Shown piece after piece: positions 1-6,609 of a stretch of 7,985 nt of DNA (its first letter is position 1; every line of letters begins with the position of its first letter). The stretch comes from Rhodanobacteraceae bacterium (GTDB lineage Bacteria > Pseudomonadota > Gammaproteobacteria > Xanthomonadales > Rhodanobacteraceae). The translations under genes were made by a program, and so were the position numbers. The notes under the pieces are model-generated. The model saw only the letters and a program-made list of their open reading frames with translations, searched no databases and was not told the DNA's origin. The stretch is from NCBI GenBank assembly GCA_025928735.1, contig JAICIW010000084.1, positions 1-7,985 on the forward strand, in the 5' to 3' direction.

Positions 1-488
1 ACAGCCTGACGATGAACCGCCTGCGGCGCGATGCCATCGCCAAGCTGTCGCCCGCCGGGATGATCCGCTTCGCACCGGCCAATCCGAAATACACGGTGAC
101 GGTATTCACCGACATCGATTGTCCTTACTGCCGCGCATTTCACGCCAATATCGCCGAGATCAACAAACTCGGGATTGCCGTGGATTACCTGTTCTGGCCG
201 CGCAGCGGGCTCGGCACGCCGTCGGCACAGAAAGCCGTGGACGTGTGGTGCGCATCCGACCGCAAGGACGCGCTGACTCGCGCGTTCGAAGGCCAGGGGC
301 CGCACAATGGAACTTGCCAGTCGCCGGTGGCGCACGACTTCAACCTCGGCATGGATCTGGGTGTGGACGGCACGCCCACCGTCATCGCCGACAACGGCGT
401 GGTGCTGGGCGGGTACGTTGATCCGCAGGAATTATTGCGGCGACTCGAGACGGTGCATGCCACGCCCACCGCCCAACCTTCACGCTGA
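1..488 (+). CDS. dsbC: Thiol:disulfide interchange protein DsbC-like, 3' part (5' end outside window)
   Basis: Periplasmic disulfide isomerase that would reshuffle wrongly paired disulfides in exported proteins and be kept reduced by DsbD; that role comes from the DsbC family. The frame is open from base 3 to the window edge, so the Met at base 12 is internal. Counting from it, the thioredoxin-fold domain shows active-site CPYC at residues 37-40 inside FTDIDCPYC, a second cysteine pair at C80 (VWC) and C102 (NGTC), and the cis-proline loop GTPTV with Pro122. These positions match the E. coli mature DsbC cysteines and cis-Pro (98, 101, 141, 163, 183, from memory) at one constant offset of 61. 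What is visible is therefore the linker plus the whole catalytic domain; the dimerisation domain and signal peptide lie upstream. CPYC replaces the CGYC of E. coli DsbC. DsbG also has CPYC, but the C80/C102 pair favours DsbC. The stop is TGA at 486-488. Confidence 0.88.
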   Translation, partial: SLTMNRLRRDAIAKLSPAGMIRFAPANPKYTVTVFTDIDCPYCRAFHANIAEINKLGIAVDYLFWPRSGLGTPSAQKAVDVWCASDRKDALTRAFEGQGPHNGTCQSPVAHDFNLGMDLGVDGTPTVIADNGVVLGGYVDPQELLRRLETVHATPTAQPSR

Positions 489-597
489 TAGCGGCTTTCG
501 CGCGTAACCAAGCCACCGAAGCCGTTCGGGCGCCTGTTGACCAAACTGCCTCATGCTTGCGCGGCACCAAGCCACGGCGAGCAGGGACGATCGCATT

Positions 598-603
598 TAT
601 AAT
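598..603 (+). promoter_or_regulatory. Candidate -10 box (TATAAT) of the purL promoter
   Basis: A perfect sigma-70 -10 hexamer, TATAAT, stands out in an otherwise GC-rich gap (489-638) between dsbC and purL. It would start transcription near base 610 and give a leader of roughly 29 nt. No good -35 hexamer lies 16-18 bp upstream (CGGCGA at 575-580), and there is no extended -10 TG. No intrinsic terminator is evident after dsbC, so read-through into purL is also possible. I found no AAACGTTT-type PurR box in the gap. Confidence 0.5.
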
Positions 604-638
604 GAGCGGCCCCCTCCGGCTGCGGTTCCCCCATCGCC

Positions 639-3600
639 ATGATCGTTCTCGACGGGCGCAGCGCCCTGTCGGATTTCCGCCTCGACCGACTCAACCTGCG
701 CTTGGCCGCCATTGCCAAAGGCATTCGCGTGCGCGGCGCGCGGCAGGTGTACTTCGTCGAATCGAAGTCGCAACTGTCACCCACCCTGCATCGGCGCCTC
801 GCGGAAGTGCTGGATGCGACCGAGGCGCCGCCCGCGGACGCGTCGTTGTGGGTGGTGCCGCGGTTCGGCACGTTGTCGCCGTGGTCGTCGAAGGCTACCG
901 ACATCGTGCACCACGTCGGCATCCACGTCTCGCGCGTCGAGCGCGGCACCGCGTTCCTGATCGAGCACCTTCCGGGCCCGGACGATCCCGCCTTCGCCGC
1001 TGTCGCGAACGCATTGCATGATCCGATGACGCAATCGGTACTGCTGAAGCTCAGCGATGCGCCGCAGATTTTCCTGCGCGGCGAATCCGCACCGCTGGCC
1101 ACGATCGCGCTGGGCGATGACGCGAAAGCGTCGCTGCAAGGCGCCAATGGTGCGTTGGGCCTGGCGCTCGCGCCGGACGAGATCGATTACCTCGTCGACA
1201 ACTACGCGAAGCTCGGCCGCGATCCGACCGACGCGGAACTGGTGATGTTCGCGCAGGCCAATTCCGAGCACTGCCGGCACAAGGTATTCAACGCCAGCTT
1301 CACGGTCGATGGCGAGAAGCAATCGTCCAGCCTGTTCGACCTGATCCGCCACACCCACAAGACCTCGCCCGCCTATACGCTGTCGGCGTACAGCGACAAT
1401 GCCGCGGTGATCGAGGGCTCGAACGGCGCGCGATTCTTCGCCGATGCCGATGGCGTCTGGCGCACGCACGTCGAGTCGATCCCCTACGCGATCAAGGTGG
1501 AAACCCACAATCATCCGACCGCGATTTCGCCATGGCCGGGGGCGGCCACCGGATCCGGCGGCGAGATCCGCGACGAAGGTGCGGTCGGTCGCGGCGGCAA
1601 ACCCAAGGCCGGCCTGACCGGCTTTTCCGTCTCGCACCTGCGCATTCCTGATTTGCCGCGGCCATGGGAAGCGGAACGCCCGCTGCCGCCGCGCGTCGCC
1701 AGCGCGTTCGAGATCATGCGCGACGGCCCGCTGGGCGCGGCCGGCTTCAACAACGAGTTCGGACGACCGTGTCTCGCCGGCTATTTCCGCACGTTCGAAC
1801 TCGAAACCGCCAGGCCCGGCATGCGCCACGGCTACGACAAGCCGATCATGCTGGCGGGCGGCGTCGCCAACGTGCGCCCGATGCTGGTGAAAAAGAACAA
1901 GCTCGCGCCGGGCGATCAGGTGATCGTGCTGGGCGGGCCAGCGATGCTGATCGGCCTCGGCGGCGGCGCGGCCTCGTCAATGGCGGCCGGCGCCTCCAGC
2001 GAAGCGCTCGACTTTGCCTCGGTGCAGCGCGACAACCCGGAAATGCAGCGGCGCTGCCAGGAAGTGATCGACGCCTGCTGCGCGTTCGGCGACACCAGCC
2101 CCATCGTCGCGATCCACGATGTCGGCGCGGGTGGTCTGTCGAATGCGATTCCCGAATTGCTGCACGATTCGGGCGTCGGCGGCGACATCGACCTCGATGC
2201 GGTGCCGCTGGACGATCCGCAGCTCTCGCCCATGCAGATCTGGTGCAACGAGTCGCAGGAACGCTACGTGCTGGGCGTGAAGCCCGCGGACCTCGACAGG
2301 TTCCGTGCGCTGTGCGAGCGCGAGCGCTGCCCGTTCGCGGTGGTCGGCACCGCGACGGAAGAACAACGCTTGCGGGTGCGCTCGAAACGCGATCCGCGCG
2401 TGATCGACATGGAACTTGCGACGCTGCTCGGCAAGCCGCCGCGCATGCAGCGCGATGCGACCCGCATCGAGCCGCAACTCGACATCATTCCCGATCTCAC
2501 CGGCATCGGCCTCCACGAAGCGATCGAGCGCGTGTTGCGCATGCCTGCGGTCGCCGACAAGGCGTTCCTGATCCATATCGGCGACCGCAGTGTCGGCGGC
2601 CTCTGCGCGCGCGACCAACTGGTGGGCCCATGGCAGGTGCCGGTCGCGGATTGCGCGTTGACGCTGGCCGATTTCCAAGGGTACGCCGGCGAAGCGATGG
2701 CGATGGGCGAACGCGCGCCGGTCGCAGTGCTGGACGGCGCGGCGTCGGCTCGGATGGCGCTGGGCGAAGCCATCACCAACCTGATCGCCGCGCCGCTCGC
2801 GAGCCTCGAAGAAGTCCGGCTGTCGGCCAACTGGATGGCCGCGATCGGCCACGAAGGCGAGGACGCGGCGCTGTTCGACGCCGTGCAAGCCGTTTCGGTG
2901 CAACTGTGTCCCGCGCTCGGGATGTCCATTCCAGTCGGCAAGGACTCGCTGTCGATGCGCACGCTATGGCGCGATGCCGACCGCGAACAGCGCACCATCG
3001 CTCCGGTGTCGCTGATCGTCAGCGCGTTCGCGCGCGTGGCGGACGTGCGTGGTGCGCTGACGCCACAGCTCCGGATGGACGTGGGCGATACGGAACTGTG
3101 GCTCATCGACCTTGGCGCCGGCCGTGATCGCCTCGGCGGCTCGGTGCTGACGCAAGCCTACGAACGCGGCGGCGGCGTGCCGCCGGATTTCGAAAACCCC
3201 GAGCGCCTGCGCGGCCTGTTCGACGCGATCCGCGCCGCGCGTGAGAAGAACCTGCTGCTGGCCTACCACGACCGTTCCGACGGCGGCGCGATCGTCACGC
3301 TGCTGGAAATGGCCTTCGCCGGCCATTGCGGCCTGGCAATCTTTCTTGACGGCTGGGCCGACAGCACGCTGCGGGCCTTGTTCAACGAGGAACTCGGCGT
3401 GGTGGTGCAGGTGCGCGTCGACGACCACGACGCGTTCGCCGCCATTACCGAGGCGCACGGTCTGGCTGCAATGACGCGCGTGATCGCACGCCCCAAGACC
3501 AAGCTCGGCATCAAGCTGTACGGCGGCGACGAAACCGTCGCCAAGTGGAACTGGCGCAAGCTGATCGACACCTGGCACGAAACCAGCCATGCGATGCAAC

Positions 3601-4496
3601 GCCTGCGCGACAACCCGGCCTGCGCCGACGCCGAACGCGAATGGCGCAGCGATGATGGCGACCCGGGCCTGAACACGAAACTCGCCTTCGATCCGGCGGA
3701 TGACGTGGCCGCGCCGTACATCGCCAAGGGCGCGCGTCCGCGCCTCGCGGTGTTGCGCGAGCAGGGCGTCAACGGTCAGGTGGAAATGGCGGCGGCGTTC
3801 AACCGCGCGGGTTTCAACGCGGTGGACGTGCACATGAGCGATCTCGTGACCGGCCGGCACACGCTTGCCGAGTTCGCAGGTTTCGCCGCGTGCGGCGGCT
3901 TTTCCTACGGCGACGTGCTGGGCGCGGGCCGCGGCTGGGCGGCGTCGATCCTGTACCACAACGAGCTGCGCGATCAGTTCGCAGCATTCTTCGCCGACGA
4001 ATCGAAATTCGCCGTCGGCATGTGCAACGGCTGCCAGATGCTGGCGCACATGAAGTCCATCATCCCCGGCGCCGAGCATTGGCCGACATTTGCGCGCAAC
4101 GCATCGGAACAGTACGAATCGCGGCTGGTGACGCTGGAAGTGCTGGACGCCGGCTCGATCCTGTTTCGCGGCATGGCCGGCTCGCGCATCCCGGTGGTCG
4201 CCGCGCATGGCGAAGGCCGCGCGGTGTTCCCCGAAGGCAGCAAGGCCGGCAAGGCCACGGCCTGCGTGCGTTTTGTCGACAACCGCGGCAAGGCAACCGA
4301 AACCTTCCCCTACAACTCGAACGGTTCGCCCGATGGCCTGGCCGGATTCACCGCCGCATCCGGGCGCGTGACCATCCTGATGCCGCACCCGGAGCGGGTG
4401 TTCCGCACGGTGCAGATGAGTTGGCACCCACGCGAGTGGGGCGAAGATTCGCCGTGGATGCGGATCTTCCGCAACGCGCGGGTATTCGTCGGCTGA
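639..4496 (+). CDS. purL: Phosphoribosylformylglycinamidine synthase (FGAM synthase), large fused type
   Basis: Cytosolic enzyme of de novo purine synthesis that converts FGAR, glutamine and ATP to FGAM, glutamate, ADP and phosphate. At 1285 aa it matches the single-chain proteobacterial PurL (E. coli about 1295). Visible in order: an N-terminal PurS-like domain (about 1-150, with LSPWSSKATDIVHHVGI); ANSEHCRHKVFN from residue 207; VETHNHPTAISPWPGAATGS from 287; HDVGAGGLSNAIPELL from 493; GDRSVGGL at 648-655 opening the second half of the synthase core; GKDSLSM around 767-773; and YHDRSDGG at 876-883. A class I glutamine amidotransferase domain follows from about residue 1033, with CGGFSYGDVLGAG, nucleophile Cys1129 in GMCNGCQM, and His1250/Glu1252 in PHPERVF completing the triad. 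No frameshift or missing catalytic residue is seen. ATG 639 is chosen because MIVLDGRSALSDFRLDRL aligns with the known family start; there is no clear Shine-Dalgarno. Upstream dsbC is functionally unrelated and downstream maiA is convergent, so purL is probably transcribed alone or by read-through. Confidence 0.98.
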   Translation: MIVLDGRSALSDFRLDRLNLRLAAIAKGIRVRGARQVYFVESKSQLSPTLHRRLAEVLDATEAPPADASLWVVPRFGTLSPWSSKATDIVHHVGIHVSRVERGTAFLIEHLPGPDDPAFAAVANALHDPMTQSVLLKLSDAPQIFLRGESAPLATIALGDDAKASLQGANGALGLALAPDEIDYLVDNYAKLGRDPTDAELVMFAQANSEHCRHKVFNASFTVDGEKQSSSLFDLIRHTHKTSPAYTLSAYSDNAAVIEGSNGARFFADADGVWRTHVESIPYAIKVETHNHPTAISPWPGAATGSGGEIRDEGAVGRGGKPKAGLTGFSVSHLRIPDLPRPWEAERPLPPRVASAFEIMRDGPLGAAGFNNEFGRPCLAGYFRTFELETARPGMRHGYDKPIMLAGGVANVRPMLVKKNKLAPGDQVIVLGGPAMLIGLGGGAASSMAAGASSEALDFASVQRDNPEMQRRCQEVIDACCAFGDTSPIVAIHDVGAGGLSNAIPELLHDSGVGGDIDLDAVPLDDPQLSPMQIWCNESQERYVLGVKPADLDRFRALCERERCPFAVVGTATEEQRLRVRSKRDPRVIDMELATLLGKPPRMQRDATRIEPQLDIIPDLTGIGLHEAIERVLRMPAVADKAFLIHIGDRSVGGLCARDQLVGPWQVPVADCALTLADFQGYAGEAMAMGERAPVAVLDGAASARMALGEAITNLIAAPLASLEEVRLSANWMAAIGHEGEDAALFDAVQAVSVQLCPALGMSIPVGKDSLSMRTLWRDADREQRTIAPVSLIVSAFARVADVRGALTPQLRMDVGDTELWLIDLGAGRDRLGGSVLTQAYERGGGVPPDFENPERLRGLFDAIRAAREKNLLLAYHDRSDGGAIVTLLEMAFAGHCGLAIFLDGWADSTLRALFNEELGVVVQVRVDDHDAFAAITEAHGLAAMTRVIARPKTKLGIKLYGGDETVAKWNWRKLIDTWHETSHAMQRLRDNPACADAEREWRSDDGDPGLNTKLAFDPADDVAAPYIAKGARPRLAVLREQGVNGQVEMAAAFNRAGFNAVDVHMSDLVTGRHTLAEFAGFAACGGFSYGDVLGAGRGWAASILYHNELRDQFAAFFADESKFAVGMCNGCQMLAHMKSIIPGAEHWPTFARNASEQYESRLVTLEVLDAGSILFRGMAGSRIPVVAAHGEGRAVFPEGSKAGKATACVRFVDNRGKATETFPYNSNGSPDGLAGFTAASGRVTILMPHPERVFRTVQMSWHPREWGEDSPWMRIFRNARVFVG

Positions 4497-4505
4497 GTTT
4501 TGGTC

Positions 4506-5171
4506 CTATGCCGCGACGGGCGCATCGGCCTGCGCTTCCGGCGCGGCGCGCGCAAAGGCTTCGAGCTTGCGGCACATCGCGTCGATCGATTCGATGACGG
4601 GATAGCGACCCAATGCCACGCCGAAGCGCCGCGCGTTGTAAACCTGCGGAATCAGGCAGCAATCGGCCAGCGTGGGCAGGTTGCCGTCGCAGAACGCGCC
4701 GGTGCGGCTGACGGCCAGCATCGCTTCGATCGCCTCGAAGCCGATCTCGATCCAGTGCCGCGACCATGCCAGCTTCTGTTCATCGCTCGCGCCGAGTTCG
4801 CGCTGCAGGTACTGCAGCACCCGCAGATTGCCGATTGGATGGATGTCGCACGCAATCGCCTGCGCGACCGCGCGCACCCGCGCGCACGCCAGCGCGCTGG
4901 GCGGCAACAGGCGCGGCGTCTCGGGATAGGCGTCTTCCAGGTATTCGATGATCGCGAGCGATTCGACGATCGTCCTGTCGCCATCGACCAGCGTCGGCAC
5001 CAGTTGCTGCGGATTCAGCGCACGGTATTCGTCGTGGTGCTGTTCACCGCCGTCGCGCACCAGGTGCACCGGCGCGATCACGTAATCGAGACCCTTCAGG
5101 TTCAATGCGATGCGCACGCGGTAGGCCGCGCTGGACCGCCAGTAGCTGTACAACGTGAACGTGTCGGGCAT
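4506..5171 (-). CDS. maiA: Maleylacetoacetate (or maleylpyruvate) isomerase, zeta-class glutathione S-transferase
   Basis: Glutathione-dependent cis-trans isomerase. The family converts maleylacetoacetate to fumarylacetoacetate in tyrosine/homogentisate breakdown, or maleylpyruvate to fumarylpyruvate in gentisate breakdown. The 221-aa product has the usual zeta-GST length. The N-terminal thioredoxin-like domain shows TLYSYWRSSAAYRVRIAL with the catalytic-type Ser13/Ser14, cis-Pro59 in QLVPTL, and the glutathione gamma-glutamyl contact ESLAIIEYLED (Glu70-Ser71). The helical C-terminal domain has the zeta signatures DIHPIGNLRVLQYL (109-122) and ADCCLIPQVYNARRF. The Cys that follows the serine pair in human GSTZ1 is Ala here. 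The start at 5171 (MPDTFTLYSYW) is preferred: it places the fold where the family begins and has GGAA about 8 nt upstream. A longer frame to 5240 adds 23 non-homologous residues. No hmgA, fah or gentisate gene lies in view, so the pathway cannot be fixed from context. Confidence 0.93.
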   Translation of the reverse strand: MPDTFTLYSYWRSSAAYRVRIALNLKGLDYVIAPVHLVRDGGEQHHDEYRALNPQQLVPTLVDGDRTIVESLAIIEYLEDAYPETPRLLPPSALACARVRAVAQAIACDIHPIGNLRVLQYLQRELGASDEQKLAWSRHWIEIGFEAIEAMLAVSRTGAFCDGNLPTLADCCLIPQVYNARRFGVALGRYPVIESIDAMCRKLEAFARAAPEAQADAPVAA

Positions 5172-5211
5172 GCAGGTTTCCGCGGCAATCGAAAGCCAGC
5201 AGGTTAGCGCA

Positions 5212-5240
5212 ATTGCACGCAACCAGCGCGCCATCGACAA
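5212..5240 (-). promoter_or_regulatory. Possible maiA promoter
   Basis: Read on the minus strand, TTGTCG (5235-5240) and TGCAAT (5212-5217) are separated by exactly 17 bp. Each matches 4 of 6 bases of the sigma-70 -35 and -10 consensus. Transcription would begin near 5205, leaving a leader of about 34 nt before the maiA start. It is a weak match in a 107-bp divergent gap that must also carry the pgk promoter. Confidence 0.3.
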
Positions 5241-5268
5241 TGCGAAATTCGATATTGAATTGATCGCT

Positions 5269-5272
5269 GGAG
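5269..5272 (+). promoter_or_regulatory. Shine-Dalgarno (GGAG) of pgk
   Basis: GGAG lies 6 nt before the ATG at 5279. It supports that codon over the in-frame ATG at 5294, in agreement with the family N-terminus. Confidence 0.65.
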
Positions 5273-5278
5273 TCGTCC

Positions 5279-6457
5279 ATGACCTTCATCCGCATGACCG
5301 ATCTTGATCTCAAGAGCAAGCGCGTCCTGATCCGCGAAGATCTGAACGTGCCGATTCAGGACGGCGAGATCACTTCCACCCAGCGGCTCGACGCGGCGCT
5401 GCCGACCATCCGTGCCGCGCGCGATGCAGGCGCGGCGGTGCTGGTGATGTCGCATCTCGGGCGTCCCAAGGAAGGCGTGTTCGACGAGACGCAATCGCTG
5501 AAACCCGTCGCCGAATGGCTGTCGGAGGAGCTTGGCGCCAGCGTGCGCCTGCAACGCGATTATCTCCACGGCGTCGACGTGAAGAATGGCGAAGTGGCGT
5601 TGCTGGAAAACTGCCGGATGAACGTCGGCGAGAAATCCGACGACGAGGCGCTCGCAAAAAAATACGCCGCGTTGTGCGACGTGTTCGTGATGGACGCGTT
5701 CGGCACCGCACATCGCGCGCAGGCGTCCACGCACGGCGTCGCGAAGTTCGCGAAGACGGCGTGCGCGGGTCCACTTCTGGCGGAGGAACTGGACGCGCTG
5801 GGCAAGGCGATGAAAGATCCGGCGCGCCCGCTGCTGGCGATCGTCGCCGGTTCCAAGGTCTCCACCAAGCTCGACCTGCTGCAGAACCTGGTGCAGCGCG
5901 TCGACCAGTTGATCGTTGGCGGCGGCATCGCCAACACCTTCATCGCCGCAGCGGGCCACGAGGTCGGCAAATCCCTGTTCGAGGCCGACCTGCTGGATGC
6001 GGCGCGCAAGGTGATCGAGCGGGCCCACGCGCGCGGCGCCGACGTGCCGATTCCCGGCGACGTGGTGACGGCGTCGAAATTCGCCGCCGACGCGCCCGCT
6101 ACGGTGAAGCCGGTTGGTGAGGTAGGCGACGATGAAATGATCCTGGACATCGGCCCCGAGACCGCAAAGCGCTACGCAGACATGATCGCGAAGGCCGGCA
6201 CGGTGGTTTGGAACGGCCCGGTCGGCGTGTTCGAATTCGATGCATTCGGCCATGGCACCGAAACCCTCGCGCGTGCGATCGCCGATTCGAAGGCCTTCTC
6301 GATCGCGGGCGGCGGCGACACGCTGGCCGCGGTGGACAAGTACGGCATCGAGGACAAGGTGTCATACATCTCGACCGGCGGCGGCGCGTTCCTGGAATTC
6401 CTCGAAGGCAAGACGCTGCCGGCCGTGGCGATGCTGGAACAACGCGCCCGGGGCTGA
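5279..6457 (+). CDS. pgk: Phosphoglycerate kinase
   Basis: Cytosolic glycolytic and gluconeogenic enzyme: 1,3-bisphosphoglycerate + ADP to 3-phosphoglycerate + ATP. The 392-aa product matches the bacterial length (E. coli 387). The N-terminal substrate domain carries KRVLIREDLNVP (residues 14-25), MSHLGRP, LLENCRMNVGEK and VMDAFGTAHRAQAST (Asp139 onward). The C-terminal nucleotide domain carries GSKVSTKLDLL, GGGIANTF, ILDIGPET, VVWNGPVGVFEF, GGGDTLAAVDKYG (from Gly344) and YISTGGGAFLEFLEGKTLPA. All expected motifs are present. The start MTFIRMTDLDLKSKRV parallels the E. coli start MSVIKMTDLDL, so ATG 5279 is preferred over ATG 5294. The gene stands alone: upstream maiA is divergent, and downstream, instead of another glycolytic gene such as pyk or fba, comes a separately promoted sugar-type regulator. 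A GC-rich hairpin over the stop codon may end or stabilise the transcript. Confidence 0.98.
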   Translation: MTFIRMTDLDLKSKRVLIREDLNVPIQDGEITSTQRLDAALPTIRAARDAGAAVLVMSHLGRPKEGVFDETQSLKPVAEWLSEELGASVRLQRDYLHGVDVKNGEVALLENCRMNVGEKSDDEALAKKYAALCDVFVMDAFGTAHRAQASTHGVAKFAKTACAGPLLAEELDALGKAMKDPARPLLAIVAGSKVSTKLDLLQNLVQRVDQLIVGGGIANTFIAAAGHEVGKSLFEADLLDAARKVIERAHARGADVPIPGDVVTASKFAADAPATVKPVGEVGDDEMILDIGPETAKRYADMIAKAGTVVWNGPVGVFEFDAFGHGTETLARAIADSKAFSIAGGGDTLAAVDKYGIEDKVSYISTGGGAFLEFLEGKTLPAVAMLEQRARG

Positions 6458-6467
6458 ATCGCCCCGG
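6448..6467 (+). terminator. GC hairpin over the pgk stop codon, possible terminator or 3'-end stabiliser
   Basis: CCGGGGC (6448-6454) and GCCCCGG (6461-6467) form a perfect 7-bp all-GC stem around a 6-nt loop, TGAATC, which begins with the pgk TGA stop. No T-tract follows, so it is not a textbook Rho-independent terminator. It could still act as a pause/terminator or as a barrier to 3' exonucleases. It is the only strong hairpin I see between pgk and the next promoter region. Confidence 0.4.
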
Positions 6468-6515
6468 CCAGCACATCGCGTCACCAAGCCTCTGACAGGC
6501 CGGATCCTTCGCCAT

Positions 6516-6529
6516 TGAAAACGTTTGCA
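6516..6529 (+). promoter_or_regulatory. LacI-family operator, site 1
   Basis: TGAAAACGTTTGCA has the AAACGTTT core palindrome with a central CG and fits the LacI/GalR-type pattern TGNAANCGNTTNCA at every fixed base (pattern from memory). It lies 81 bp before the regulator's GTG and 59 bp after the pgk stop. TTGAAA at 6515-6520, a 5-of-6 match to a -35 box, overlaps its left half, so binding would block polymerase. Confidence 0.8.
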
Positions 6530-6537
6530 TTCAGGAA

Positions 6538-6551
6538 TGAAAACGTTTACA
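6538..6551 (+). promoter_or_regulatory. LacI-family operator, site 2
   Basis: TGAAAACGTTTACA differs from site 1 at a single base of 14 and also fits TGNAANCGNTTNCA at all fixed positions. Its centre is 22 bp from that of site 1, about two helical turns, so two dimers would sit on the same DNA face. The -10-like TACATT (6548-6553) overlaps its right end. The homology continues into CATTC after both sites, so the pair looks like a short tandem duplication. Confidence 0.8.
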
Positions 6552-6595
6552 TTCCGTGCCCAGGTGCATCCGGTGCGCCCTGTCCATCAGGCCAC

Positions 6596-6601
6596 AGGGG
6601 A
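6596..6601 (+). promoter_or_regulatory. Shine-Dalgarno (AGGGGA) deciding the GTG start of the LacI-family gene
   Basis: AGGGGA lies 8 nt before GTG 6610 and 11 nt before GTG 6613. It selects 6610 and argues against the upstream in-frame GTG at 6556, which sits right at the edge of operator 2. The purine run is also the 3' arm of a possible hairpin (6578-6599). Confidence 0.6.
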
Positions 6602-6609
6602 AGCGTGCA

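Noticed and set aside
507..575. 10-bp direct repeat ACCAAGCCAC at 507-516 and 566-575 in the dsbC-purL gap
   Set aside because: It is short, has no symmetry and no matching regulator nearby; it is compatible with chance.
489..597. Search for an intrinsic terminator after dsbC
   Set aside because: I found no GC stem followed by a T-tract; the small complementary stretches are too weak to call.
2964..4427. Long open frame (487 aa) antisense to purL, and similar long frames on the other strand and frames
   Set aside because: They lie wholly inside purL, whose conserved motifs are unbroken. Their His/Arg/Ala-rich composition is the usual by-product of GC-rich codon use.
5172..5240. Longer maiA reading frame whose extra N-terminus (ARWLRAIALTCWLSIAAETC) resembles a signal peptide
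   Set aside because: Zeta GSTs are cytosolic and the fold begins at MPDTFTLYSYW. The extra 23 residues have no family counterpart, and GGAA is well placed before the inner ATG.
6516..6551. PurR boxes, suggested by the AAACGTTT core and the presence of purL in the window
   Set aside because: The sites lack the ACG...CGT outer bases of the PurR consensus, lie next to a sugar-type regulator far from purL, and the purL upstream region has no such box.
6556..6609. Upstream in-frame GTG that would add 18 residues to the LacI-family regulator
   Set aside because: The added residues precede the family-typical start, the codon lies beside operator 2 and the probable promoter, and the clear Shine-Dalgarno points to GTG 6610.
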